A stretch of DNA of 64,000 nucleotides, from NCBI GenBank assembly GCA_036426205.1, contig CM071587.1:2581068-2645067 (forward strand), written 5' to 3'. This DNA is from Ascaphus truei. Its lineage: Eukaryota > Chordata > Amphibia > Anura > Ascaphidae. The notes under the pieces were generated by a model, which ran no database searches, was not told where the DNA came from, and was given only the letters and a program-made list of their open reading frames with translations. A program made the translations under genes and the position numbers. Positions within the stretch are counted from its first letter, which is position 1. Each line of letters starts with the position of its first letter. This document shows, piece after piece, positions 1 through 12,370 of the stretch.

Positions 1-2689
1 CAAGCACCTAACCACCCCCCTGGGGGTGGGGCTGTTGGGTAGGGGGGGGGTTATCGAAAGGGTTATTGGGAACATTAGCAGCTTTGGAACAATCATCTTC
101 ACCAGGGCTCCTGCCCGGGTCTCCCATCTGGCCCTTTAAACCAAAATAAAAAAAAAAAAAAAATCACTGCTGGAGATGTCTGCACCAGCGAAGGGTTTTA
201 AAACGTCTCGCCTCCCTGCGCAAAGCTCTCAGGATATTCATTTCCGAGTTTTCTTTTTTGTTTTTTCACATTACTTGTGTATACGAATGAAAAGATACCC
301 GTGTGTACCCAAGGGCGCGTTTGTGAGCTGTGCAAGGACGGGTACACTATCCTGAGTTTAACATGTATATTTTGATGCTCCTTTAGCCTTTATTTTCTGG
401 AGCATGTGACCCGCTGACCTTTCTGCGTGAGGTCCCGTACCTTAGGGGACCACATGCCGCGAGCAGAGGAACACGTTATTGGCTTCACGGGGGGATATTG
501 GTTTTGAGATATAGACCACAAGCTTGAAGGGTGATATCTACTTTTCTATCTGTGACCCCCGCCCCCCCCGAACCCCCCGACAGAACACCCTCCCCCCCGA
601 AGCATGTTGATATTTTTATTCTCACCATCTTCAACTCTTCAGTGCTGAGGCACACTCAATGCGTCCCTGGAATTGGCATCCCCCTTATGCTGCTGTACAT
701 TTCTTTCCGTTTCCACCGTAAACTCATTGGCAGCCCTGTTTCTCTTTAACAAAGAATACTCATTTTCCCCATAAATTACAACATTTAAAGAGAAATGATA
801 GTATGAATTCCGACATACTGGCTGACAGTTGTTATTTATTTTTTGTGGTTTTCTTTATTAAGGCTCCAACCTGTTTCGAGCGTGGTACAAATGAGGGGCG
901 ACGATTTCTGTATATCACATGCAGAGGTTACGTACCGAATGATGACAACACGCACACACACCAATACAATAGGTAATGGGAGCCCTGAATCCGGATAGCC
1001 CTTCAATCTGTGGGAATAAGGGGCACGTGTTTGGAACAGAAAGGATCAGTTTGCTGCCTCGTATACATCATTACCGAGTATGTCCACGTCCAGTCGCGGT
1101 GAGTGTCCATCACAAACTCCAGACCGGGTATAATTCGCTTGACTACCAAATCACATGACCGATACACATATGAAGGGCGTTCCACCGGATTACAGAACCT
1201 CTACAATACATTCTGTGAAGACGTCTTGTCGCGTTGAATAGAGCTGATCCGTCTCCGCAGTGAAGACGTGATCTCAGCATCTTAACGCTGGCGGGACCCT
1301 GCAATATTCCTACATATGTGTTTTTTTAATAAAGCGGTTCTGTACATATGAAAATACTTGTATCATTTTTTAATCAACTCTGAATGAACCTTTTTAATAT
1401 ATTATATGTAACAACCTTTTTTGGTTTCTAAAGCAACTCATTACAAAGTCACAACACCCCCTTCCTCTTCTGAAACAGACTCGGCCACCGACCCTTTTGA
1501 GCTCTGCCCTCTCTCTAGCGTGCAACACCACTTGTATCTATTGACTGCTGGTCACATGATCTTCCCCACATAACTTTGCAGCTTTGGTCCGCTTCTGCTG
1601 GCACTGACAGCCATTTTAGTAACTCCCCCGAGCTGAATCATGGCTGATCGATCACGTTGAACGTATCGATCGGCACGAGTTAATTACTTGTAGCACATTC
1701 CTCCAACTCTGGAGATTTGGTTGCGGCTACAGGTGTTGTGGTGGCGCCTACCTGTGAGGGTTTCATAGAGCCGAGTTGTCTGCGGTGATCTGGAACCAGG
1801 CAGGCTTTTGGAGATCACTGACGTTCCTTTACTCGTGCTTAGCGCCCGCCAGCTGCAGGGAGCTCCAGGATGCCAGAGATAGTCCCCCACTAAGCACCTT
1901 CTTTCCCCTCCTGCCAAGACTGACACTCCTAGACAGGAGTATGAGGAAAGCAAAGGGATCTTTATTTGCAGCACTGTTGTGCATTAGGTGGGTCATACAG
2001 CGGATACAGGGTCCTCAGATGATTCCAGGCCTCTGGTGTTCTGTCTCTTCCTTAATTTTGAGCCCAGATCTCCAGTGGGCATCCAGCCATGAGGGCCTGG
2101 CTACCTCCTCTCCAGCCGGTAGGAACGGACCACACACCTCCCAACCCTTGAAGGTGGAGAGCACTCACTAAATTTGGGTTACACTGCCCTCTGCAGGAAA
2201 CAGAAGGGGAGGGGCTCAAGGCTTCCTTGACTCTGGTGGCTATACAGCAGGCCATGAGTCACCACCACACAAGTCTGTGCACTCAGAGAGAAGAAGTATG
2301 GAGGGGGGTCAAAGCCCACAGAAATGGCCTGTCCAGCCGAGACCTGCTAAGGACTTTATGTGACATGGGAGGAGAGAGGCATGAGTAGACTAACCATTAA
2401 ATACTTATCATGTTGTGGATTGTATTAAAGGGGGAAACATAAATACACATACAAAATAAGAGCCAGCCATCTTGGACTGCTGCTTTTAAATAGGGGCGAA
2501 AAGGTGTTTTGGGAGCTGAGCTTGAAATGGACATCATCAAGAGAACATGCCGCTACACCCGGTGCTGCCGGTGTTATAACCTTATTACACGTAATTAGTC
2601 TTTACAACACATTAACTGGTATGATACTGTCAGCATGTCTTGTTTCTCACTTCTAGTTTGCTCTTTCGAGGAGCGCGTGTCCCTTATAA
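1..2689. other. Left gene-free region
   Basis: No coding exon or clear element recognised. A polypurine/polypyrimidine patch lies near 560-600. Short frames lack conserved protein text. Confidence 0.6.
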
Positions 2690-3625
2690 TAGACTCTTTT
2701 CCCTGTACCTGCATGTCCCTTATTAGATGCTCTCCCCTTGTACACTGTCCCCTTAATAAATGCTTCCTGTACACTGTCCCTTATATAAGCTTCCTCCCCG
2801 TACACTGTCCCTTAATATAGATGCTCCCCATACAGCTGTCCCTTATAGTAGATCTTCCCAGTACACTGTCCCTTCTATAGATGCTTCCTGTACACTGTCC
2901 TCTATATAAATGTGGTCCGCTGTAAACACTGTCCCTTATATAGATGCTCCCCTGTACACTGTCCTATATAGATGCTTCCCCATGACACTGTCCCGTATAT
3001 AGATGCTCCCCATAATACCTGTCCCCCTTCTATAGATTGCTTTCCCAGTGACAACTGTCCCTTATATAGATGCTCCCCTACACTTTCCCCTTATATACGA
3101 TGCTTCCCCATACACTGTCCCTTATCTAGATTACTTCCCAGTACACACTGTCCCTTATTAGATGCTTTGCCTGTACACTGTCCCTCTATATAAATGTTCC
3201 CTGTACAACTGTCCTATAAATATAGATGCTTTCCTGTACAACTGTCCCTTATATAAAAATGCTTCCTCCCTGTACCTGTCCTTATAGATGCTTCCCCTAC
3301 ACTTACCCTTATATAGATGCGTCCCATACACTGTCCCTTTATATAGATGTTCCCAGGGTACCGTCCCTTATATGCTTTTCCCTGTACACGTCCCTTATAT
3401 AAATGTTTCCCGTTACAACTGTCCCTTATATAGATGCAGTCCCCATACACCTGTCCTTTATAGATGCTTCCCAATATACACTGTGCGCCTTATAAGATGC
3501 CTTCCCCATACCTGACCCTTATATAGATGCTTCCCAGTACACGTCCCTTATATAGATGCTTTCCCCCCATACACTTCCCTTATATCGATGCTCCCAGTAC
3601 ACTGTCCCTTATATAGATGCTTGGG
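2690..3625. repeat. 30-bp minisatellite
   Basis: The unit is about TGTCCCTTATATAGATGCTC plus CCCAGTACAC, near 31 copies, with many single-base indels. Short frames here are repeat artefacts. Confidence 0.9.
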
Positions 3626-6204
3626 TTGCTTTAGCAACTGCTTTTCCTCCTTTACTCTGCATTAAAACCTGTACCCATATTGCTAGACATTACCTTATCG
3701 CATTCGATTAATATGCCACATCCTTATAACACCTCCTCCCTAGCATGTGAAGACCCGGCGGTCTGCCATGTGTAAGGGCAGAGACCACAGCATCACCACC
3801 CATTGAGGGTAAGTGCTATGCGGAGGAGCAAAACCTTGCTTCTGTTCTTGCAGTTGGGGGGGGTCAATTCATAATCTATGGAGGGGGTATGTCCCAGGTG
3901 TTGGGAGATTTTTGTCCTGTTAGAAAGGAGAATTAATTCAAGAAACAACGAGTTACTGGACCAGTGTCGCTCATTAATCAGTTCCAGTTTGGAATGGTAA
4001 CTGGGCTGCTTTGCTGGTTCTTTCGTCCTGGTTGCTGGACCATTTGTCTTTCTCCCTCCCATGCGTGGCGTTTAGCACTGCTCCAACCTCCGTTTGTCTG
4101 TCTATTTTTCAGGGGATCGGGGTGTGGCTGCATGTAATACTTCTCACAACTTCCTGCAGGTTTCCCTTTGTGGACCAGCTGGCAACCATTTGGGCTCCCA
4201 AACTTAACTGAAAATTAACCCATTCGTCCTGCTTTTCCCCCTCAAAATAATGAGACTGCTAGCAGGAACGGGCCTCTGTTCCATATGGGAAGAGTGTCAA
4301 CAGCATACATTATCCAGGCCCTGGTGTTGTTTCCATGTGGCAATTTCAACTTAATTTCAACTTAATGTCACTGTCTACTGTCTTCCTCTGTTTAGAGCCC
4401 AAATGGGCTGTTTGTGTGTTCTTTTGGAAATTAGGAAGAATTGTCTTTTGAGTCGGTCTGTTAATGGATGTGTGAGGCTCATATATCACGATTTATACTT
4501 ACCGAACCATCCAGCCCCTTTTATTCACTGGTAAAGCAACAGTCCAGCTGGCTGCATTTTTTTCTCACTTTCTTTCTCTTATTCCCTTTAATGCGTCATC
4601 ATACAATCCCCACAATGAATAATATAATTATCTAGTTGCCATCTGACCCTTCTCCTGTGATCGATCGGCTAAGATAGACTCGGGGGGGTTCACTAATGGC
4701 TGGTCAGTGCAGCAGAAGAGGACCACAAATGCAATGATCTATGGGGAAGATCATATGTAGCAGTCACTGATACAATTGGTGCACTGCTGAGCAAGGATAA
4801 AAAAAAAGGGAGTGTTCAGAGCCTGTTTCAGATCAAGAGGGGATGTGAACCTTTGTAAATGGTTTGCTATAGAACAACGAAAATGTTTGTTACTTATAAT
4901 ACATTAAAAATGTCAGTTCTGAATAACTGTAAGGGCTTGCCTCCGGGTTATTTATTCGTTCTTGTTACAGCATTGTGGCGCAATGTAGTCCGGGAATATG
5001 ATTTGGCTGGGCAGTTACTACAAACCATTGGTGCACTGCTAGCGAGAGTACTGGGCTCCAGAGGCCAGAGCCTATCAGAATGGAATGGGCTGTGACCTTT
5101 GGAACTGCGTCCTACATTAGAAACATAAAATGTCTTGAAAACATATATAGGTTTTTTAATAATGCTAGCAAGTATTTTTCTCACAGTAACCCGAACTTAT
5201 TTATTAAAAAAACACCGTCGGATATTGCTTAAACTGCTGATTTAAGCGTGTCACTTCCTTTTTGTTCGTCCTTTGTCCTATGGAGAGGCAGTCCTCTGCT
5301 TCCAGAGCAGAGTGATGCCCGCAAAATCCTTCAAACGGAGCATTCTCTGCTTCTGAGTACTATCTTCTGTACTGATAACCGAACGGCAAATGTCTGGTGT
5401 TGGCGGCACTTCAGGAGTGTCAAAGCAGTTACTTTATCTGGCACACGAGTGCCACTTCCCGAAATTCGCTATTCCAAAGGTCAAACTAAAAACCGATGGG
5501 AGAACGGCGATGAGGCAGACCCGACCGTTCATTATCTTCTCCAGAAAGCTCGTGTTTGCGTCCAACTCCTCCTGTAACAACCCGAACAGAGGGAAGTCCA
5601 AATGCAGCTCACCCCCGTCCAAAACAACAAGCCAGAGGGACTCTCCTTCCCAAATGCCACCCATAATACCATCAATATGCGCCGCTCTCAAACGCATCTA
5701 GTTACCATTGGCGACCGCCAGCGCCATGTGTCGCCGATCACGTGAACTCTGCCGGCGAGATGGGGAGGTTGTTAACTACACGGTACTTGGGATGCTAGGA
5801 TTCTTCTGCCACTCTTTCAGCGGTGGTCTGTTGTACCCCGTTGCAGACAGAGAGGCAAAGAGTGTTAATCTCTTCACTGGTCTCTGTAAGCGCTAACGAA
5901 AACAGCAGCGCTATACAAGAACACGCGATTATTATTTTATTATACTGTCTTTTAACTGCCGAGAAGAACCCTGTGAGTTTGAAAGCTTGTTTACTGTACC
6001 TCATAACAATCAGGGACAACACAGTTAACATTCCTAGTTTGTGTCTCCTCGGTTTCGGGCTTAGTTAATGTTGTAGGGTAGATAACCCGGACTGTCTGAC
6101 CCTGCCTGATACCTTCAGTCCGGGGGGTCGACCAGAATGGAGGGGGGAGAGGTGGGTTGAAAGTCCTGGAGAGAAGATGGGGGGGCGGTGGTTGTCAGAT
6201 ATAA
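3626..6204. other. Gene-free region with a diffuse direct repeat
   Basis: GGTGCACTGCT and CCTATCAGA/GATCAAG-type text occurs at 4690-4855 and again at 4980-5100, suggesting two fragments of one repeat family. An unassigned minus-strand frame of 87 codons lies at 5434-5697. Confidence 0.5.
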
Positions 6205-6356
6205 CAGTGTTTGACAACCTTACAGTTGCTCGCCCCGGGCGCTGATTGAACATCGTGGCGAGCTCGCTATTGGCCCAAGCATCACACGTTTGGTACTAGT
6301 GGCGAGTAGATTTTTTTGTGTGGCGAGTAGATTTTTTGGTGATTTTGTCACCACTG
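6205..6356. mobile_element. hAT-like MITE, copy 1
   Basis: It starts CAGTGTTTGACAA and ends TTTTGTCACCACTG, a CAGTG-type inverted terminus. The interior shares AACATCGTGGCGAGCTC, TATTGGCCCA and GGCGAGTAGATTTTTT with the repeat at 30548. Confidence 0.7.
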
Positions 6357-8289
6357 TATAGGGTAAGTATGTCAATGTTTTCTGTATATGTGTACGATAA
6401 CGATTTAAACTATATATTTTACACGTTTGCTGCTTTTGTACTGCTATGTGGTTAAAATTGGTTTTGGTTTTATGAATAAACATACCTACTAGATCTAGAT
6501 CCCCGGACTGTTCTGATGGTCCTGGTCCCAAGATACTCGCAGTCAGAGTCAGCCTATGATTAGCTATAAGCCAATGGTCCTTTTTGAGCTTTCCCTGATA
6601 AAAAAAAAACACATAACCCGTTTATCAGATTCACCACACACATTACATGCTGCCAGCAGCAACAGATTTTAATTGCGTCGCCTTTTTTTAATGAGTTTTT
6701 CCCATTTGGGACAGTTGGGGTCCCTGACACTAGTGGGAAAAGTGCAATAATATGGACTTTGACAGTCCTTTTTTCACGCTGGCATCAAGTTTTGGAGCCA
6801 AGAAAAGGGCTAAAGGATTGATCACAACATCTTCTTTCCAAATTGGGAGCAGCGGTGATAGGCTCAGAAGCCATCCCATGGGCTGGGGCAGATCTTGGGT
6901 AACAAGCGTCTAAGTAGGTTATACAAGGTTACGGCTGCACATACTGTATAGGGGTTTATCTATATCCGCAAACCAGCAGCTTGGGATGTTTTTTAGCGAA
7001 AATGTCATGTTGAAATTCAATATAACTACATTTTGGAATTGTAATAAGCCCCATAAGATGGGGGGGGGGGGGGGGGGGGGTTGTGGGGGGGGGTGGGGGG
7101 GCCGGGGTTGGGTGTGTTGTTGAATCGTGGCGCGCCAGGGCCACGGAGCCGCGGGGGGGGGGAATGAGAAATTCAGTCGCCGCATCAGGCTTTGTCCTGC
7201 TCGCTTTACCCACACCTATTTTTTCCCTTCTCGCTTGTCTTCCTGGATCAAAACTATTCCGTGCTGCATGCGAGTGAAGCGTGCTGCCCTTTCTTATCCT
7301 ATGACATTCATCGCGTTGTAAGGAGCGAGGGGTCCTCGACATCAGGTTTGGCGGCAACTCATCTTGTTTCGTCTCGCCTCTCTGTTCTCCACTGTTCTCT
7401 CTTGCCGCTTTTTTACCTTCCGGCTCTCCCTGCGGCACCCTCTCGTCGTTTGTCTTTTGGCCCGCGCGTGGGCCCGTGCGACGCGCCTTGTTCCTTCGCG
7501 CTTGGCCGTCTACATCTCTCAGCCGCGGGGTGACGGTGACTCTCTGTCCCGTCTCTACGCGTCGCTTTCCGGAATGGACCCGCGGGGGTCGCGTCGCTAT
7601 GGGGGCCGCGCGCCGGGGGTGGGCAACATTAAAGCGCGCGGGGGCGGAAAGCTGCCACACAGCGCCGCTTGTGGCAAGGAACCGGCTCCGCGCCGAAGAG
7701 CTTATTCGCTTCCCCCCCCGAGGCGCTTTCACCCAACCTTAACACTGCCTGACCCCCCTCCCACCCTCCTCTGATAAGGAGAGAGAGAGCGAGAGAGAGA
7801 TACACAGATGAGATGGCACATCAGCCTTTAGCACGTGACCTGCATGCGTGACAAGGGATAATACCAGCTGCTCTAGTGTCCTACCTTTCTCCTTCGCAAA
7901 GTCCGTCAAAGAATCAAGATCTCCCCGCACTCCGTCCCTATAACCACCTGTCACAGAAACCGCACGCGAGTGAGCTGTAGACGTAATCATAAATGCAACC
8001 AGGGTTAATCAACACGGCTACTCAGCCAATTCTTCACCTTTCCCTGCGCAAGTACTGTTCCCCGGTAATTTAACCCTTACCAATTGCAAATCATACTATA
8101 ATAACTATGTAAGTTTGAGTTGTGAGAGTAGCAAGCTGCCTTAAGGGAAAAATATATAAAACCGTGGCTGGCCGTCTACTAGGTAACATACAATACATTT
8201 TAGAATGGCCCATAAAATCAACAAGGGAAGTCCTCTACGTGTTTCCGCATGCTGCCTGCACGTAGCAGACTTGCAGAGCTCCCAAATTT
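6357..8289. other. Gene-free region with GC-rich patch
   Basis: Contains a long G run (7060-7110) and a CpG-rich patch at 7120-7740 that opens long frames on both strands without recognisable protein text. A (GA)n run lies at 7780-7802. Confidence 0.55.
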
Positions 8290-10050
8290 ATATGCCTTCT
8301 AGATCTCGCTGTCTGGGTGCAGTCCCCCCCAGTCCCCCCACAAGGTTGTCGCTGTGGCCGGGTGCAGTAAGCTTAGGGTATAGTCCCCCCCCACTTGGGT
8401 GTCCCAGCTGTGCTATGAGGTGAGTACCAAAACCCCCCCGCTGGGTGTCGCTGTGCTGGGGGCAGTACCTCATGGTCCCCCTGGCTAGTTTGCTGTCTGG
8501 GTGCAGTACCTCCACCCCGCCATAGGTGCGCTGTGCTATGTAATCACCTCATACCCCCACCTAGTGTTGCGTGCTGGGTTTTTGCTAGCTGGGTGCGTAC
8601 CTCAGGTTCCCTGCTAGGTGTGCGTGGTGTGTGCTGGGTTTTGCTGTCTGGGTGGCAGTACTTCATTCCTCCCCTTGGTTTTTCTGTGCTGGTGCAGTAA
8701 CCTCAGCCCCTGCTAGGTTTCACTGGTGCTTGGGTTTGCAGTACCTCGGCCCCCCATATGTGTCGCTATCCTGGGTGCGTACCTCAGGCCCCCGTAGGTG
8801 TCCGCTGTGCGGAGTGCAGTACTAAGGCCTCCACTAGTGTCGCTGTCTGTGGTGCAGTACCTCAGGCAGGCCCCCTGCTAGGGTGTCACAGTGCTGGGTG
8901 CAGGACCTCAGCCCCGCTGCACTAGGTGTCGCTGTTGCTGGTGCAGTACAAAATCAGGCCCCCTGCTAGGTGTCACTGTGCTGGGTGCAGTACCTCAGCC
9001 ACCCACTAGGTGTCACTGTGCTGGGTGCAGTACCTCAGGCCCCCCGCTGTGCTAGGTGCTAGATGTAGTACCTCAGACCCCCACTAGGTGTCGCGTGCTG
9101 GGTTTTGCTATGCTGGGTGCAGTACCTCAGGCCCCCACTAGGTGTCGCGGTGCTGGGTTTTGCTATGCTGGGTTCAGTACCTCAGGCCACCTGCTAGGTG
9201 TCGCTGTGCTGGGTTTTGCTGTGCTGGATGCAGTACTTCAGCCCTCCCCTAGGTTTTGCTGTGCTGGGTGCAGGATCTCTAGCCCCCGCTAGGTGTCGCT
9301 GTGCCGGGTTTTGCTGTGCTGGATGCAGTACTTCAGCCCTCCTCTAGGTTTTGCTGTGCTGGGTGCAGTACTTCAGGCCCCCTACTAGGTGTCGCTGTGC
9401 TGAGTGCAGTACCTCAGCCCCCCACTAGGTGTCGCTGTGCTGGGTGCAGTACCTCAGTCCCCCGCTAGGTGTCGCGGTGCTGGTATTTTCTGTGCTAGGT
9501 GCAGTACCTCAGGCCCCCTGCTAGGTGTCGCTGTGCTGGGTGCAGTACCTCAGCCCCCCACTAGGTGTCGCTGTGCTGTTTGCAGTACCTCAGGCCACCC
9601 GCTGGGTGTCACTGTGCTGAGTGCAGTACCTCCGGTCCCCACTTGGTGTCGCTGTCCTGGGTGCAGTACCTCAGCCCCAGGCGTGGTGTCGCTGTGTAAG
9701 GTGCAGTACCTCAGGCCCCCGCTAGGTGTCGCTGTCCTGGGTGCAGTACCTCAGGCCCCCCACGTGGAGTCGCTGTCCTGGGTGCAGTACCTCCGACACC
9801 CGCGTGGTGTCACTGTGCTGGGTGCAGTACCTCATCCCCCCACTTGGTGTCGCTGTGCGAGGTGCAGTACCTCAGCCCCCCGCGTGGTGTCGCTGCGGGA
9901 GATGCAGTACCTCAGGCCCCCGCTAGGTGTCGCTGTCCTGGGTGCAGTACCACAGCCTCACACTAAGTGTCGCTGTGCTGAGAGCAGTACCTCCGGCCCT
10001 CGCGTGGTGTCGCTGTGGTGGGTGCAGTACCTCAGCCCCCCGCTGGAGGC
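8290..10050. repeat. MRGBP: 40-bp minisatellite upstream of MRGBP
   Basis: Unit about GCTAGGTGTCGCTGTGCTGG plus GTGCAGTACCTCAGGCCCCC. The left end is irregular and the right end regular; it stops about 40 bases before the MRGBP start codon. Confidence 0.92.
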
Positions 10051-10087
10051 CGCTGCTCCCCGGTGTGTCCCAGCAGTGGCTGCGGCG

Positions 10088-10217
10088 ATGGGTGAAGCGG
10101 AGGCCGGGGTCGGCGTGGTGGAGAGGCCGGAGCCCCCACCCGGGGAGGAGCCGGTGCTGTGGAGCCCGGAGGTGGAGGTCTGCCTTTTCCATGCAATGCT
10201 CGGACACAAACCCGTCG
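10088..10217 (+). CDS. MRGBP: MRGBP exon 1
   Basis: The exon has 43 codons plus one base and a donor GTAAGC at 10218. It holds the acidic, proline-rich N-terminus ([10 protein letters not shown]) and the [13 protein letters not shown] motif that starts the conserved domain. Confidence 0.93.
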
Positions 10218-10788
10218 GTAAGCGCAGGCCGCAGCGATCCCCGGGCTCGAGTACATCTTACTGCCGGGCCGTGCAGGGCCGGGGACACGCAGGGCCGGGG
10301 CCACGCAGGGTGCAGGGCCGGGGCCAAGCAGGGTGCAAGGCCGGGGCCACGCAGGGTGCAGGGCCGGGGCCACGCAGGGTGCAGGGCCGGGGCCACGCCG
10401 GGGCCACGGAGGGTGCAGGGCCGGGGACACGGAGGGTGCAGGGCCGGGGACACGGAGGGCCGGGGACACGGAGGGTGCAGGGCCGGGGACACGCAGGGCC
10501 GAGGCCACGCAGGGTGCAGGGGGACACGCAGGGCCGGGGACACGGAGGGTGCAGGGCCGGGGACACGCAGGGTGCAGGGCCGGGGACACGCAGGGTGCAG
10601 GGCCGGGGACACGGAGGGTGCAGGGGGACACGCAGGACCGGGGACACGCAGGGCGATGTATGTAATATGATTATTATAGATTTGAGGAATGAAGTAGTGC
10701 GATGTGCTGCAGCAGAACAGAGGGAGAGAAACATGGTGTTTCTATCTATATACAGGAACTATTACTGGGTTGGAGTGCAGTGTGTATG

Positions 10789-10851
<63 letters not shown>

Positions 10852-11074
10852 AAAAATGAATAGATGATACCGTTCTGTAGCTAACGAAATGCTTTTATTT
10901 GTGCGAGCTTTCGCGATACACTGATATCTTCTTCGGGCGATGTTACATTGAATAAAGCCGGCAAGGGTTTTACTTAAAAACAGCGCATCCTGGAATGTAA
11001 TCTGTGATTGAAACCTATCCCTACCCCCTGTGTAGTATGTGTTTTATGACTGGATGTGTTAAATAGTCCCTGAA

Positions 11075-11110
<36 letters not shown>

Positions 11111-12370
11111 TGTGTGTATATAAATTTATAAAGCGCCCACAGTGTATACAGCGCTTTACAAAAGGTGTGTGTGGAGTGGGAGTGTATTCCAGTGGTGTGG
11201 GTAGGTATAGAAATGTACGAGTACATTTGATTCCCCATGTTGTAGTACTATTATACGTGTATATAAATTCACCTGGCTAATTACATTTTTGCCGCCAAGT
11301 AGTGGCTATATAGATGTGCTTAAGTTTGTTATTTGCATCTGAAGAAAGGCCCGGATAGGACCTGAAAAGTTGTACCTGCTTCTGCTGTTTGTCCTATTAA
11401 AACTGCTTTGCATTTGAGTAGACGAAGGTTGTAAGCAGTTTACTCTTTGTGTTGGAGAATGAGGTTGCCCTGTTTCTGATGGCCTAGGCATATACTGTAA
11501 TGAGTTCATTCTTGTCTCTTAGTAAAAATGTCTACGTTTGCTGAAATAACGAATACTTTTGTCTGGAACAAAAAATTAGGTTCCATAAAATAATGTGTTG
11601 CGTTCGAAAGCATAGGTGGCCCCCCCATTTCCGGGGCCTTGTCTCCTGAATTCACATTGGTCCTGCGCACCAAATTAACAGACCCTCACCCTTGGCAGAC
11701 CGAACGGAGAGTTTGTTTGGTTTTGTGTGCGGGACAAAAGTGATCACAGAAAATATTCGCCAGGCTTCCGCGAGATGACGGGGGTCCCCTGGCTGTATGT
11801 GTGGTATCCTGGTTGCTGCAAGCCGTATGTGAAACCCAAAGCTAAGTGACCCATAAACTGTATTTGATTAACAACTGTTGCTGCGTTCATGTGTATTTCA
11901 TTGGTGAGACTGACAATCCGAACAAGCATTTTGCACAAGTATTCTCCCGTCGGTGAATAAAGTATTCTCCCGTCGGTGAATAAAGTATTCTCCCGTCGGT
12001 GAATAAAGTATTCTCCTGTCCCTTTCCCCGTTCCTTTTTTTTTTTGGTCCTGTAGAGATACAAAACTTTGATAGTTTTACAATAAACTTTATTTCTCCAA
12101 GTCCTGGAGATCCTGCTTCCATCTTTTCTGTATTCCAGTCCCCAGCGGTTAGCACCCAGACAGGACACTACTTTATTTGGAGATATATATCTATATCCCA
12201 CACACAGTCCTGTGATTTTTGTTTTAACCCTTTCTCTGCTCCACGCAGGAGTGAACCGTCACTTCCACATGATTTGTATCCGTGACAAGTTCAGCCAGAA
12301 CATCGGGCGGCAGATCTCCTCCAAGGTGATCTGGGAGCATCTGCGCACTATGTATGACATGCAGGCTCTG
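10088..12370 (+). CDS. MRGBP: MRG domain-binding protein, first two exons only (partial gene)
   Basis: MRGBP is a subunit of the NuA4/TIP60 histone acetyltransferase complex in the nucleus, where it binds MRG15/MRGX. Exon 1 (10088-10217) opens with [10 protein letters not shown] and ends with the family core [16 protein letters not shown]. Exon 2 (12249-12370) continues with [13 protein letters not shown] and ends at MYDMQAL. The join is phase 1 and rebuilds the glycine codon at the junction; the 84 codons are open. Start choice: the ATG at 10088 matches the mammalian MGEAE start, although the open frame runs far upstream through a minisatellite. The conserved continuation (HESEILPFPNPE in human) and the C-terminal basic tail were not found before OGFR begins at 13924, so the gene is incomplete here. 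Identity is secure; completeness is not. Confidence 0.93.
10262..10657. repeat. ~23-bp GC-rich minisatellite in MRGBP intron 1
   Basis: Unit about GCAGGGCCGGGGACACGCAG plus GGT, with shorter variants. It starts about 45 bases after the exon-1 donor. Strongly G-rich on this strand. Confidence 0.9.
10799..10848. repeat. (TG)n(TA)n microsatellite
   Basis: TG repeats run into about 20 TA units in MRGBP intron 1. Confidence 0.95.
11078..11122. repeat. (GA)n(TG)n microsatellite
   Basis: About 17 GA units followed by TG units. Confidence 0.95.
11936..12020. repeat. 23-bp tandem repeat, 3.5 copies
   Basis: Unit TATTCTCCCGTCGGTGAATA plus AAG, exact copies, in MRGBP intron 1. Confidence 0.93.
12249..12370 (+). 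CDS. MRGBP: MRGBP exon 2
   Basis: The acceptor is a pyrimidine tract followed by CACGCAG and the donor is GTGAGT at 12371. The exon encodes the conserved Eaf7/MRGBP stretch with [17 protein letters not shown]. It ends in phase 0. Confidence 0.94.

Noticed and set aside
6956..7774. 258-codon minus-strand frame in the GC-rich patch and opposing + frames
   Set aside because: High GC removes stops; the product is low-complexity Arg/Pro-rich text with a poly-Pro from the G run. No recognisable protein.
9404..10867. 487-codon frame running through MRGBP exon 1
   Set aside because: The part before 10088 is the 40-bp minisatellite and the part after 10217 is intronic repeat; only the exon is real coding.
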